From Candidatus Omnitrophota bacterium (lineage in GTDB: Bacteria > Omnitrophota > Gorgyraeia > Zapsychrales > Zapsychraceae): a stretch of DNA of 33,624 bases. Of this stretch, positions 17,747-27,370 are shown piece by piece. Location of the stretch: assembly GCA_029261065.1 (NCBI GenBank), contig JAJDCB010000009.1:1-33624 (forward strand), written 5' to 3'. Position 1 is the stretch's first letter, and every line of letters starts with the position of its first letter. The position numbers and the translations under genes are program-made. Below the pieces are notes generated by a model, which was not told the origin of the DNA, made no database searches, and saw nothing but the letters and a program-made list of their open reading frames with translations.

Positions 17747-17767
17747 TATATAACTATTAGTTATATA
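17747..17767. repeat. 21-bp perfect palindrome in AT-rich intergenic DNA
   Basis: Two 10-base arms, TATATAACTA and TAGTTATATA, are perfect inverted repeats around a single central base. It lies about 70 bases upstream of the promoter at 17651-17679 and about 75 bases downstream of purA. It has no GC-rich stem or T-run, so it is not an intrinsic terminator. It could be an operator for a dimeric regulator, or a chance product of the very AT-rich context. Apart from this site, the promoter and the lipoprotein RBS, I see nothing in the 284-base gap 17558-17841. Confidence 0.6.
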
Positions 17768-17841
17768 TCTTCATTGATGCCAGGATAAATTGAAAAAAGG
17801 AAGACATCAAAGCGATTTTGGAAGGAATTTACAGTGTAAAA

Positions 17842-19140
<1,299 letters not shown>

Positions 19141-20724
19141 TTATACTTTTAACAATTTAACAAGCGTAATATCTTCTGTATTCTTTAGCTCTTCAATCGT
19201 TGTCTCAGCTACTTCGCTATCAACATTGACAACACTAATGGCAACACCATCTTGAGACTCACGACCCAAAGTAATGCCAGCAATATTAACTTTCGCTTTT
19301 GCTAAAATTGTTCCAACAGCCCCAACAAGTCCAGGCTTATCGTTATTTGCAATAAACAACATATGACCATCAGGGATCGCCTCGACATAAACATCGTTAA
19401 TTTTGACAATACGAGGTTTATTATTACTAGAAAGCGTTCCCCAAATTACAAACGGATCTTTATCCGTATTAACTTCTACTTTGATAGAGTTGACAAATTC
19501 AACTGTTTGGCTAGATTTTACCTCTTCAATATTAATAGCCCGGTCTTTAGCCATATCCAAAGCATTAATAAAATTAACAGAGTCACCCAGTATGGGCTTT
19601 AACAAACCATTAACTAATGACAATGTAATCGGCGCAACTTTATACGCATTAACAACACCACTATAGCTAACTTTAACACCATTAATACGCCCTTCAATTA
19701 ATTGACCAGCAAACTTACCCATCCGTAACCCCAAATTAATATAAGGCTCTAAAATTTTATACGCAGCGGCATCCACCGACGGAAAATTGGCTGCATTAAT
19801 AATCCCTTTCCCTAGCAATGCATCACGAACAGTTTCAGCAATTTCGATGGCTACATTCACTTGAGCTTCTTTTGTTGAGGCTCCAAGATGAGGTGTTGTA
19901 ATGCAATTATCAAATTTTAGAAGACCACAATTTACATCTAATGGCTCCTTCTCATAAACATCGAGCGCACAACCAGCAATTTTTTTATTCTCCAAAGCAC
20001 GAAGAAGAGCTTCTTCATCTAATCTTCCACCGCGCGCACAATTAATAATACGCGCATTATCTTTCATTAAGGCAAACTCGTTATCGGAAACCATATTTCT
20101 TGTCTCAGAACTTTTAGGAATATGTATGGTGATATAGTCTGAGGCTTTAAACAACTCCTCTAACTCAACCATTTTGACACCTTTCTGATCCGCTACTTCT
20201 AAAGATAAATAAGGGTCATAAACAATGACATCCATCCCAAAGGTTTTGGCAAACTTACCAACAGTTGAACCAATACGACCAAAACCGACAACGCCTAACG
20301 TTTTGCCATGTAATTCAACACCACTAAATTTGGAGCGATCCCAGCGACCAGCTTTCATAGACGCACACGCCTGAGGAATATTTCGTGAAAGAGCTAAAAT
20401 CATACTCATCGTATGTTCAGCTGTTGAGGTTGTGTTCCCAGCTGGTGTATTCATCGCAACAATACCTTTACGAGTTGCAGCTTTTAAATCAATATTATCT
20501 AATCCTACACCCGCGCGCCCTATAACCTTAAGTTTATCGGCCGCATCAATAATCTGCTCAGTGACATTGGTCGCACTTCGAATAATCAAAGCATCATATT
20601 CTTTAATGATTCCCTTTAATTCCTCTGGAGATAAACCTTCCTTGCAATCAACCTCAAAGCCATCTACTTTTTTTAAAATATCAATACCGGCTTGTGCTAA
20701 TTTGTCACTCACTAATATCTTCAT
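19141..20724 (-). CDS. serA: D-3-phosphoglycerate dehydrogenase, long form with ACT domain
   Basis: SerA oxidises 3-phosphoglycerate to 3-phosphohydroxypyruvate, opening serine synthesis. The 527-residue protein is the long type. It has a catalytic domain (1-95 and 285-310) around a Rossmann domain with GFGRIG (147-152) and the NAD-selecting Asp170, an intervening domain (about 320-450), and a C-terminal ACT domain (about 455-527, NDKPGLVGAVGTILAKAKVN). Catalytic Arg231 (in NCARGG), Glu260 (YEKEP) and His279 (TTPHLGAST) are in place. The ACT and intervening domains suggest allosteric control by serine or a related effector. GGAG lies 8 bases before the ATG. The class V aminotransferase just upstream is the natural next-step enzyme. 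Confidence 0.97.
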   Translation of the reverse strand: MKILVSDKLAQAGIDILKKVDGFEVDCKEGLSPEELKGIIKEYDALIIRSATNVTEQIIDAADKLKVIGRAGVGLDNIDLKAATRKGIVAMNTPAGNTTSTAEHTMSMILALSRNIPQACASMKAGRWDRSKFSGVELHGKTLGVVGFGRIGSTVGKFAKTFGMDVIVYDPYLSLEVADQKGVKMVELEELFKASDYITIHIPKSSETRNMVSDNEFALMKDNARIINCARGGRLDEEALLRALENKKIAGCALDVYEKEPLDVNCGLLKFDNCITTPHLGASTKEAQVNVAIEIAETVRDALLGKGIINAANFPSVDAAAYKILEPYINLGLRMGKFAGQLIEGRINGVKVSYSGVVNAYKVAPITLSLVNGLLKPILGDSVNFINALDMAKDRAINIEEVKSSQTVEFVNSIKVEVNTDKDPFVIWGTLSSNNKPRIVKINDVYVEAIPDGHMLFIANNDKPGLVGAVGTILAKAKVNIAGITLGRESQDGVAISVVNVDSEVAETTIEELKNTEDITLVKLLKV

Positions 20725-20789
20725 TCCCTTAACTCCATACTTATCCCTTAAGCTTTAAAAACGGCCTAGGGCACATGTTATCATGATAA

Positions 20790-21932
20790 TTATTCTTGAT
20801 TAAAAACCTTTTGCGCGGCACTCAATCCAGCACCAAGTTCAAAAGAATGACCGAGTTGAGTAAGAACCTTCTCAAGGCAAGCAATGCCGGTGAGAATATC
20901 ATATTCGTCAATGCATCCCATATGAGCAATACGAATAATTTTCCCCTTTAACTCCGCTTGACCACCAGCAACGGAAACCCCATAAGTATCTCTCATAACT
21001 TTAACAAGCTTATTACCATCGACAGTTGAAGGAAGACCAATCGCCGTTAAGACGTTTGATCGACACGACTCATCAGGATACAAAGATAACCCCAGAGCCA
21101 ATGCTGCTTGCTGTGTTCCACGGGCTAATCGGGCATAATGAGCAAATAAATTCTCAAGCCCCTCTTTCCTCATAAGCGTTAAGCTTTCATTTAAAGCCCG
21201 AACAATACCAATTGCTGGTGTAAAAGGCGTATCTGTTTTCTCAAATGCTTTTTTGGATTTGCGAAGATCAAAATAATAGCGAGGAGATTTGGATTCCTCA
21301 ATCAATTTAAAAGCTTTATCACTCACTGAAACAAATGCTAGGCCAGGTGGCAACATAAAACCTTTATGTGACGCTGATGCCACCGCATCAACACCCCAAG
21401 CATCCATTTTTAAATCAATTACACCTAAACCACTGACGGCATCAACAACACACACGGCCTGTGTTTTCTGAACTTCCTGAGCTACCGCTTGAACATCTGT
21501 GACAACACCTGTCGATGTTTCTGAAAGTGTAATGAAAACAGCTTTTGCATCTTTATGCTCTTCTAAAGCTTGCTTTATTTCTTTTGCCGTGACCGCTTGC
21601 CCCCAAGGAACTTTAATAACATGAGCATTAATACCATAAGCTTGACACAACTCTGTCCACCGTTCTCCAAACTTCCCACCTTCTACTGTTATCGCCTTAT
21701 CTCCAGGAGATAAGATGTTGGCCACAAGTGCTTCCATCGCACCTGTCCCTGAAGCTGGTATTAAATATATATCATTCTTCGTTTGAAAAACATACTGCAG
21801 CCCCTCAATAGCTTCTTTTATATCTTCCTGAAACTGAGGTGTGCGGTGATGGATAATAGGCTCGCCTAACGCTTGACAAACACTCGGTGGAATTTGCGTT
21901 GGGCCCGGTGTTAACAACAAATTTCTTTTCAT
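20790..21932 (-). CDS. Class V aminotransferase, probable phosphoserine aminotransferase role
   Basis: This is a PLP-dependent aminotransferase of 380 residues in the serine-pyruvate / alanine-glyoxylate class. It begins with the diagnostic LLLTPGPTQIPPSV (5-18) and has the PLP-phosphate loop ASGTGAMEAL (60-69). The PLP-binding segment VVDAVSGLG (162-170) is followed by Schiff-base Lys190 in SASHKGFMLPPG. The substrate cannot be read from the sequence. Because it lies 65 bases upstream of serA in the same direction and no serC is seen, the best inference is transamination of phosphohydroxypyruvate to phosphoserine, as proposed for similar serA-linked enzymes in thermophiles and methanogens. 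Alanine-glyoxylate or serine-glyoxylate activity remains possible. Such proteins are often misannotated as a soluble hydrogenase subunit. Confidence 0.85.
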   Translation of the reverse strand: MKRNLLLTPGPTQIPPSVCQALGEPIIHHRTPQFQEDIKEAIEGLQYVFQTKNDIYLIPASGTGAMEALVANILSPGDKAITVEGGKFGERWTELCQAYGINAHVIKVPWGQAVTAKEIKQALEEHKDAKAVFITLSETSTGVVTDVQAVAQEVQKTQAVCVVDAVSGLGVIDLKMDAWGVDAVASASHKGFMLPPGLAFVSVSDKAFKLIEESKSPRYYFDLRKSKKAFEKTDTPFTPAIGIVRALNESLTLMRKEGLENLFAHYARLARGTQQAALALGLSLYPDESCRSNVLTAIGLPSTVDGNKLVKVMRDTYGVSVAGGQAELKGKIIRIAHMGCIDEYDILTGIACLEKVLTQLGHSFELGAGLSAAQKVFNQE

Positions 21933-21960
21933 GTTCCTATCCCTTGTTTACAAATATTAA

Positions 21961-22572
21961 CTATTTTTTCTTTTTATCTCCAACCCCAACAACTTCATCA
22001 ACCAAACCATACTCTTTGGCTTCTTGCGCTGACATAAAATAGTCCCTATCACAATCCGCTAAAACATCTTCAAACTTTTTGCCACAATGCATAGCGATTA
22101 ACTCTGTTAATTCTTTTTTCATACGTAGAATTTCTTGAGCTTGAATTTCGATATCACTTGCCGTCCCTTGAGCGCCTCCCCAAGGTTGATGAATCATAAT
22201 ACGCGAATACGGCAATGCAAAACGTTTACCCTTTGCACCAGCTGTTAAAAGTAATGAACCCATACTTGCCGCTTGTCCTAAACAATAAGTAGCGATATCA
22301 GGCTTAACAAACTGCATGGTATCATATATAGCTAGTCCTGCTGTTACAGAACCACCTGGTGAGTTAACATAAACACTAATGTCTTTTGATGCATCTTCGC
22401 TTTGTAAAAAAAGAAGCTGAGCTATGATCAAATTCGCGACGTTATCATCAATGGCTGTTCCGATAAAAATAATCCTGTCTTTAAGAAGACGCGAGTAAAT
22501 GTCATACGCACGTTCTCCACTTGATGATTTTTCAACAACCATTGGTACGAGCACCGAATTCACTGGATCCAT
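21961..22572 (-). CDS. clpP: ATP-dependent Clp protease proteolytic subunit
   Basis: ClpP is the barrel-shaped serine protease that degrades proteins unfolded by ClpX or ClpA/C. The 203-residue protein has the whole catalytic triad: Ser103 in GQAASMGS, His128 in MIHQPWGG and Asp177 in DRDYFM. It also has the oxyanion SPGGSVTAG segment (71-79). A short N-terminal propeptide-like stretch precedes the [10 protein letters not shown] block. A strong GGGAGG Shine-Dalgarno within the tig 3' end precedes the ATG, and the genes are one base apart. The order tig-clpP is common, but clpX, which usually follows, is absent: the class V aminotransferase gene is next. Confidence 0.98.
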   Translation of the reverse strand: MDPVNSVLVPMVVEKSSSGERAYDIYSRLLKDRIIFIGTAIDDNVANLIIAQLLFLQSEDASKDISVYVNSPGGSVTAGLAIYDTMQFVKPDIATYCLGQAASMGSLLLTAGAKGKRFALPYSRIMIHQPWGGAQGTASDIEIQAQEILRMKKELTELIAMHCGKKFEDVLADCDRDYFMSAQEAKEYGLVDEVVGVGDKKKK

Positions 22573-22573
22573 A

Positions 22574-23461
22574 TTATTCCTCCCACTTGGCTTCTTTTAA
22601 TAATAATTCCATCACCTTCGATGGTAAATTTTCACCTTCTTTGATCTCAAGCTTTTCTTCTCCAGCAATTTTGTCAAAGATAAGGTAAACCTTAACATCC
22701 TTTTCTACAGCTTCTTTTAACTCATCCCGCATACGTGTTTCGTCTTCTTTAATTTTATCAGCAGGCGTCCCTTGCTGCTCCAAACGCTGTTTGGTTTCAT
22801 GAATACGATGTTCCAATTGCTTTTTCATCATCGATTCAGGCGCTTTAAATGAGACACTTTTAAGTAAACTTTCTACAATTTGATTCTCAACATCGGCACG
22901 ATTTTGGCGATCTTTATCGAGCTCCATTTGTCTTGCTACAGATTTTTTAAATTCATCAAGATTAGGATAACCTAAACCTTTAGCAAAAGCATCATCAACA
23001 ACAACCTTTTTATCAGCGCCTTGCCCCTGCTTGATGTAATCTAGAGTTTTCTCAATCTCTTCATCTGTAACAGTATTACTTTTTCTTTTAACTTTAATCT
23101 GTTTGTAACTCTTTAATTTAATTTCTGGCTTGATTTCTAATTTAGCGGTAAAGGTTACTTTACCATCTTTAAAGTCAACATCTTGGATATCAGGCATATC
23201 AATGGGTGATAAATTTTCTTGTTTGATACCTTCATGATAAACCTCTGGAATCAACTGTTTAACAGCTTCTTCTTGAGCAATATGACTATGGGAACCTTCT
23301 AGCACATTTCGAGGGACTTTTCCTGGACGAAATCCTTTTACCTTAGCTTTCTTTCCTAAATCCTTGTAAACTTCATCTAATTGTTTTGAAACCCTGTCTT
23401 TTGGAATTTCAAATTTAAGTTCACGCTTTATTTCATCTACATTTTTGACATCTACTTTCAT
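22574..23461 (-). CDS. tig: Trigger factor lacking the PPIase domain
   Basis: Trigger factor is the ribosome-bound chaperone that shields nascent chains. The N-terminal ribosome-docking domain is present (1-110) with the signature GFRPGKVP (43-50). The linker [15 protein letters not shown] and [15 protein letters not shown] (131-145) match normal trigger factors. The sequence then passes within about ten residues into the C-terminal chaperone arm ([20 protein letters not shown], 156-175, and onward). The FKBP-type PPIase domain of roughly 90 residues that normally sits here is missing, giving 295 residues instead of about 430. The frame is open and the junction clean, so this looks like a natural compact form rather than a broken gene. 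The chaperone cradle should remain functional; proline isomerase activity should not. It lies 1 base before clpP. Confidence 0.93.
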   Translation of the reverse strand: MKVDVKNVDEIKRELKFEIPKDRVSKQLDEVYKDLGKKAKVKGFRPGKVPRNVLEGSHSHIAQEEAVKQLIPEVYHEGIKQENLSPIDMPDIQDVDFKDGKVTFTAKLEIKPEIKLKSYKQIKVKRKSNTVTDEEIEKTLDYIKQGQGADKKVVVDDAFAKGLGYPNLDEFKKSVARQMELDKDRQNRADVENQIVESLLKSVSFKAPESMMKKQLEHRIHETKQRLEQQGTPADKIKEDETRMRDELKEAVEKDVKVYLIFDKIAGEEKLEIKEGENLPSKVMELLLKEAKWEE

Positions 23462-23487
23462 AACAACACATACCCCCTAAAAAATGA

Positions 23488-24216
23488 TTACATTTTAAAT
23501 TTCTCGCCTAAATAAATCTTGCGAGCTTCCGGATCGTCAATCAAATCCTGCGCGGTGCCTGATATCAAAATGCGGCCCTCAGCTATTAAATACGCACGAT
23601 CTGTAATGGAGAGTGTTTCTCTCACATTATGATCTGTTAAAAGAATCCCAAGACCTCGATTTTTTAATTCTTTAATGATTTCTTGAGCTTCTGCTACAAC
23701 GATAGGATCAATGCCGGAGAAAGGTTCATCCAATAATAAAAAGGATGGATTAGTTACCAAGGCCCGCGTGATTTCTAAACGTCGCCGCTCACCACCGGAT
23801 AAGGTATACGCCTTACTTTTGGCAAGATGAGCAATATTTAACTCCTCTAATAATCCATTTAACCGCTTACGTCTCTCTCGTGGACTAATTTGAAGCGTTT
23901 CTAAAACGGCCATAATATTTTGTTCGACCGTTAATTTTTTAAATATGGAAGATTCTTGCGCCAAATATCCCATTCCCAGTCGGCATCGATCGTGGATAGC
24001 TTTCTTCGTAATATCTTCATTATCAAAAAAAACTTGACCCTCATCAGGTTGAATAATACCAACGGCCATGTAGAATGTCGTTGTTTTGCCAGCTCCATTG
24101 GGCCCTAACAAACCAACTATTTCAGAACGACCAACCGTGATACAAGGTTTATCAACGACCCGACGTCCACCGTAAGATTTGACTAAATTCTTTGTTTCTA
24201 AAAGGTGTAATGGCAT
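23488..24216 (-). CDS. lptB: LPS export ABC transporter ATPase LptB
   Basis: LptB powers extraction of LPS from the inner membrane with LptF/LptG. The 242-residue ABC ATPase has Walker A GPNGAGKT (38-45), Q-loop Gln87 in LAQESSIFKKLTVEQN, ABC signature LSGGERRR (139-146), Walker B FLLLDEPFSGIDP (159-171) and switch His196 in TDHNVRET. The FSGIDP and IFKKLTVEQNI details are typical of LptB and separate it from branched-chain amino acid transporters. It starts 2 bases after the LptC/LptA-like gene, which supports the assignment. lptF and lptG are not adjacent and must lie elsewhere. tig follows after 26 bases. Confidence 0.95.
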   Translation of the reverse strand: MPLHLLETKNLVKSYGGRRVVDKPCITVGRSEIVGLLGPNGAGKTTTFYMAVGIIQPDEGQVFFDNEDITKKAIHDRCRLGMGYLAQESSIFKKLTVEQNIMAVLETLQISPRERRKRLNGLLEELNIAHLAKSKAYTLSGGERRRLEITRALVTNPSFLLLDEPFSGIDPIVVAEAQEIIKELKNRGLGILLTDHNVRETLSITDRAYLIAEGRILISGTAQDLIDDPEARKIYLGEKFKM

Positions 24217-24218
24217 TA

Positions 24219-25061
24219 TTAGTTTTTAAAATCCAATCCACCGCCGCCTAAGGTCATTTTTAATTTAGGGCGACCAGTCATGGTTAATTTCTTCTCAATA
24301 GCGTTGTAAATAGCTTTCTCAGCAAGAGAAACGCTTTCTCCCTGAATTATTTCAACATTACCTTCACATATCATTTCTTTAATGCCTTCATTATCTTTTT
24401 CAAAATAAATCGTCATTTTATCCGCTTTTAACGTTCGATCTTTAGAGAAGGCCACCACATTATCAATAAACTCTGCTTTTAATTCAGCCTGATTAATCGT
24501 CATAGGCCCATCACAGGTCACCTCTACAACTTCCTTCTCAGCTTCCTTAGGTTTCGTATCTACTCGAAGCGTGATATCTTTATTAATTTGTGCATTCTTT
24601 AAGCCTGGCTTAGCAGTCATACCTTGACCAGTAACATACAACCCTTTTTCCGAATCTGTAATCGTAACTTTCTCTTCTGTAGAAACAAGATCTTCATCTC
24701 TATTCCAATCTAAATAATCTGTCTCAAGAGTTGAGCCATCTTCACTCTTAATAATAACATCCGTCTCAAGTTGCATATCACCACTGGCTTGATCAATCGT
24801 CCCTTTTTCAGCGGTGACATTAACTTTTTGTTCCCCGTAAGCATTCGCATCAACATTGGAGAGCTTAATGGAGCTTCCCACAACATCAGCGGTTTCCCCG
24901 CGAACATCCCAGGATTTCTCTCCTTCATCTGTATAACCAGACAAATTAAATCCTTGAAACTTTTGTTCCATATCAGCCGCTTGCGCGCAAGCAGCTATTA
25001 TAACGAATAATATATTGAAAACTAGCAATAATTTAACAGATGTTTTAAGAATATTCTTCAA
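24219..25061 (-). CDS. LptC-LptA fusion-like periplasmic LPS transport protein
   Basis: The 280-residue protein has an N-terminal signal or anchor segment (about 7-28, ending ACAQAA) followed by two OstA-type beta-jellyroll regions. Residues about 33-170 resemble LptC: FNLSGYTDEGEKSWDVRGE, repeated beta strands and the LptC-like STLETDYLDWNRDEDLVSTE (110-129). Residues about 178-275 resemble LptA: TCDGPMTINQAELKAEF, LKADKMTIYFE, MICEGNVEIIQ and AIYNAIEKKLTMTGRPKL. One chain may therefore provide both the membrane-proximal and bridge modules of the Lpt machine. It lies directly between kdsC and lptB, where Proteobacteria have separate lptC and lptA genes. The start is probably TTG at 25061, with GGAAGG 6 bases upstream, overlapping kdsC by 17 bases. 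Alternatively it is a long LptA/LptC variant; the family is clear, the two-domain reading is an inference. Confidence 0.8.
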   Translation of the reverse strand: MKNILKTSVKLLLVFNILFVIIAACAQAADMEQKFQGFNLSGYTDEGEKSWDVRGETADVVGSSIKLSNVDANAYGEQKVNVTAEKGTIDQASGDMQLETDVIIKSEDGSTLETDYLDWNRDEDLVSTEEKVTITDSEKGLYVTGQGMTAKPGLKNAQINKDITLRVDTKPKEAEKEVVEVTCDGPMTINQAELKAEFIDNVVAFSKDRTLKADKMTIYFEKDNEGIKEMICEGNVEIIQGESVSLAEKAIYNAIEKKLTMTGRPKLKMTLGGGGLDFKN

Positions 25062-25584
25062 GGATAGCCTTCCATTTGTTTTGTGTCTTTAAAATTAGTT
25101 CAACGACTTCCCGAACAGCTCCATGCCCGCCTTTGTTCTTCGTGAGATAATCCACATGCTTTGTTAAACACTCTGATCCATTGGGAACAGTGACGGCAAA
25201 GCCAACTTGTTTTAAAACAGCTAAATCAGGTAAATCATCCCCCATAAAGCACACATTTTCATTCTTCAAATTGAAATGTTTTAAAATCTTTCGATAAACA
25301 TCACCCTTAGGATAAGCATCTTGGCATACCTTGTCAATTTTTAAATCCCGCGCGCGGGCACTTACGGCTTTGGAAGATCGGGCACTTAAGATGGCCGTCT
25401 TAAACCCCGCTTTTCGAAAAAGAACCAAACCAAAACCATCTTGCACATTAAAATATTTGATTTCCTCTCCCTTAGAATCAATGACAATTTTACCAGGCGT
25501 TAATATACCATCAACATCTAATATAATGAGTTTTATCTTTTTGATTTTAACTTTTAAAGCCTGAGATATCTTTTTTGCCATCAT
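25045..25584 (-). CDS. kdsC: 3-deoxy-D-manno-octulosonate 8-phosphate phosphatase
   Basis: KdsC removes phosphate from KDO 8-phosphate to give KDO. The 179-residue protein is a HAD-superfamily C0 phosphatase: nucleophile and acid/base Asp residues in LIILDVDGILTPG (19-31, D23 and D25), the motif II region AILSARSS, a conserved Lys in AYPKGDVYRKI and motif III GDDLPDLAVLKQVG. The start lies in the kdsD stop (TGATG; ATG at 25584, with GGGAG 7 bases upstream). A GTG at 25587 and an ATG at 25581 are alternatives. The tight overlap with kdsD and lptCA indicates translational coupling. The KDO pathway enzymes are cytoplasmic. Confidence 0.95.
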   Translation of the reverse strand: MMAKKISQALKVKIKKIKLIILDVDGILTPGKIVIDSKGEEIKYFNVQDGFGLVLFRKAGFKTAILSARSSKAVSARARDLKIDKVCQDAYPKGDVYRKILKHFNLKNENVCFMGDDLPDLAVLKQVGFAVTVPNGSECLTKHVDYLTKNKGGHGAVREVVELILKTQNKWKAILEEYS

Positions 25585-26543
25585 CACATAACTCCCGCCA
25601 TTAATAAATCTTGAATATCCAGTAAACCTACTAACTTTTTCTTTTTATCAAGCACAGGAAGCTCATCAATGTGTTTCGATTCCAGTATCTGAAAAGCTTC
25701 AACAGCCAACATATCTTTTTGAATTGTCTTTGGTGTTTTGGTCATCACAGATTTAACCGGTTTTGAAAGGATATTAAGATCTGTTTCAATATGTCTTCTT
25801 AAATCACCATCAGTAAAAATCCCTACACATCCACCTTTAGTATTTACAATACAAGCCGAACCACACCTTGCCCGCGTTATAGCTAACAATACATTCTTGA
25901 CAGGCGTCTCTTCTTTGACTTTTGGAAAATGAGATCCCTTCCGCATAACATCCTCAACCTTTAACAATAACTTTCGTCCCAACGATCCTCCTGGATGAAA
26001 AGAGGCAAAATCTTCCTTCTTGATCCCTTTTCTTAATATCAAACAAGCCGCTAAGGCATCTCCCATGACAAGTGTTGCTGTGGTCGAAGCCATCGGCGCC
26101 AAACCTAACGGGCAACCTTCCTTTTTGACTGAGACATCTAACGTTACATCACTATATTTGGCTAACGTCGATTTTGGATTTCCTGTCATTGCAATCGTTT
26201 TAACTTTGATGCGTTTAATCGATGGAATAAGACGTGTTGTTTCCTCTGTTTCACCACTATTGGAGATAAGAATAAGAACATCATCTTTTGTGACCTGACC
26301 TAAATCACCATGAACAGCATCCGCACTGTGCATGCTAATACTGGGAGTCCCTGTTGAGGATAATGTAGCTGCAATCTTTCGACCAATTAAACCTGTTTTT
26401 CCCATACCTGTAACAATGACACGCCCCTTGCACTTCGATAACAAGTCTAACGCTTTTATGAAATCTTTATCAATACGCTTAGTAAGCGCTTTAATAGAAT
26501 CAGCTTCAATCTCTATAACTTCTTTAGCTTTTTTTATTGTCAT
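25584..26543 (-). CDS. kdsD: D-arabinose 5-phosphate isomerase
   Basis: KdsD interconverts ribulose 5-phosphate and arabinose 5-phosphate, the first dedicated KDO step. The 319-residue protein has a SIS domain (about 30-170) with VTGMGKTGLIGRKIAATLSS, MHSADAVHGDLGQV and ISNSGETEE. The HPGGSLGRKLLLKVEDVM linker and two CBS domains follow (about 195-260 and 262-319, with GIFTDGDLRR and VGLLDIQDLL). This SIS-CBS-CBS layout is the standard KdsD architecture. The start overlaps the kdsA stop by 4 bases (ATGA) and the end overlaps kdsC by one base. In this operon context a KDO role is much more likely than the related GutQ/KpsF variants. Confidence 0.96.
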   Translation of the reverse strand: MTIKKAKEVIEIEADSIKALTKRIDKDFIKALDLLSKCKGRVIVTGMGKTGLIGRKIAATLSSTGTPSISMHSADAVHGDLGQVTKDDVLILISNSGETEETTRLIPSIKRIKVKTIAMTGNPKSTLAKYSDVTLDVSVKKEGCPLGLAPMASTTATLVMGDALAACLILRKGIKKEDFASFHPGGSLGRKLLLKVEDVMRKGSHFPKVKEETPVKNVLLAITRARCGSACIVNTKGGCVGIFTDGDLRRHIETDLNILSKPVKSVMTKTPKTIQKDMLAVEAFQILESKHIDELPVLDKKKKLVGLLDIQDLLMAGVM

Positions 26544-27370
26544 TTCTTTTTTACAGTTGTATCAATGGATTTTAACGTCATTAATAATTTTTTTAATTTG
26601 TTGAGAGCTAACATATTGGGCCCATCGGATAAAGCTTTTTTAGGATTCGAATGAACCTCCATAAAAAGGGCATCGCAACCAGCAGCCACACCGCATCGAG
26701 CCATTAAAGGGATATAATCACTATTGCCACCTGAGACATGTCCCAGACCACCTGGTTGTTGTACGCTGTGGGAGGCATCGAAAACAACAGGGCAACCCAT
26801 GGCGCGCATAATATCAAGGGCACGAAAATCAACAACCAAGTTATTATACCCAAACGTTGTTCCACGCTCCGTTAATAAAATCTTCTTATTCCCTGTATAT
26901 TCCACTTTGTTAACCGCTTGAATCATATCTTGAGGGGCTACAAACTGTCCCTTTTTAATATTGATAACTTTCTTGGTCTCTCCAGCCTTAACAAGCAAAT
27001 CCGTTTGCCGACAAAGAAAGGCCGGTATTTGGATAATGTCTAATACTTCAGCGGCACGATCCATTTCCTCTGGGGTATGAACATCACTTAAAACAGGCAC
27101 ACCTAATTCACTTTTAATCTCCGCTAATATCTCCAGGCCTTTCTCATGACCCAAACCTCGAAAAGATTTGATAGATGTCCGATTGGCTTTGTCGTAACTA
27201 GCTTTATAAATAAAGGGCACCTTACATGCCTCTGCGATCTCTTTTAAAGATTTTGCAATATGCTTAACGACTTGCTTACTTTCGATAACACAAGGCCCCG
27301 CAATTAAAACAAAAGGAGTACTCCCTCCAATTGTGACATTTCCGACTTTTATCTTTTTATTCATCAACAT
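26540..27370 (-). CDS. kdsA: KDO 8-phosphate synthase, metal-dependent type
   Basis: KdsA condenses arabinose 5-phosphate with phosphoenolpyruvate. The 276-residue TIM-barrel protein has IAGPCVIES (23-31), YKASYDKANRTS, SFRGLGHEKGL, IIQIPAFLCRQTDLL, KKGQFVAPQDM, TERGTTFGYNNLVVDFR, VVFDASHSVQQPGG and DALFMEVHSNPKKALSDGP. Cys27 in the first block corresponds to the metal-ligand Cys of the Aquifex-type (class II, metal-dependent) enzymes; the E. coli type has Asn there. The other expected ligands (His in DASHSVQ, Glu in MEVH, Asp in LSDGP) are present. The start is ATG at 27370, immediately after the kdsB TAG, with a second in-frame ATG at 27364. Confidence 0.97.
   Translation of the reverse strand: MLMNKKIKVGNVTIGGSTPFVLIAGPCVIESKQVVKHIAKSLKEIAEACKVPFIYKASYDKANRTSIKSFRGLGHEKGLEILAEIKSELGVPVLSDVHTPEEMDRAAEVLDIIQIPAFLCRQTDLLVKAGETKKVINIKKGQFVAPQDMIQAVNKVEYTGNKKILLTERGTTFGYNNLVVDFRALDIMRAMGCPVVFDASHSVQQPGGLGHVSGGNSDYIPLMARCGVAAGCDALFMEVHSNPKKALSDGPNMLALNKLKKLLMTLKSIDTTVKKK

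Noticed and set aside
20725-20789. 12-base palindrome TTATCATGATAA and a CCTAGG site between the aminotransferase gene and serA
   Set aside because: Short self-complementary words with no nearby promoter, T-run or repeat copy to give them meaning.
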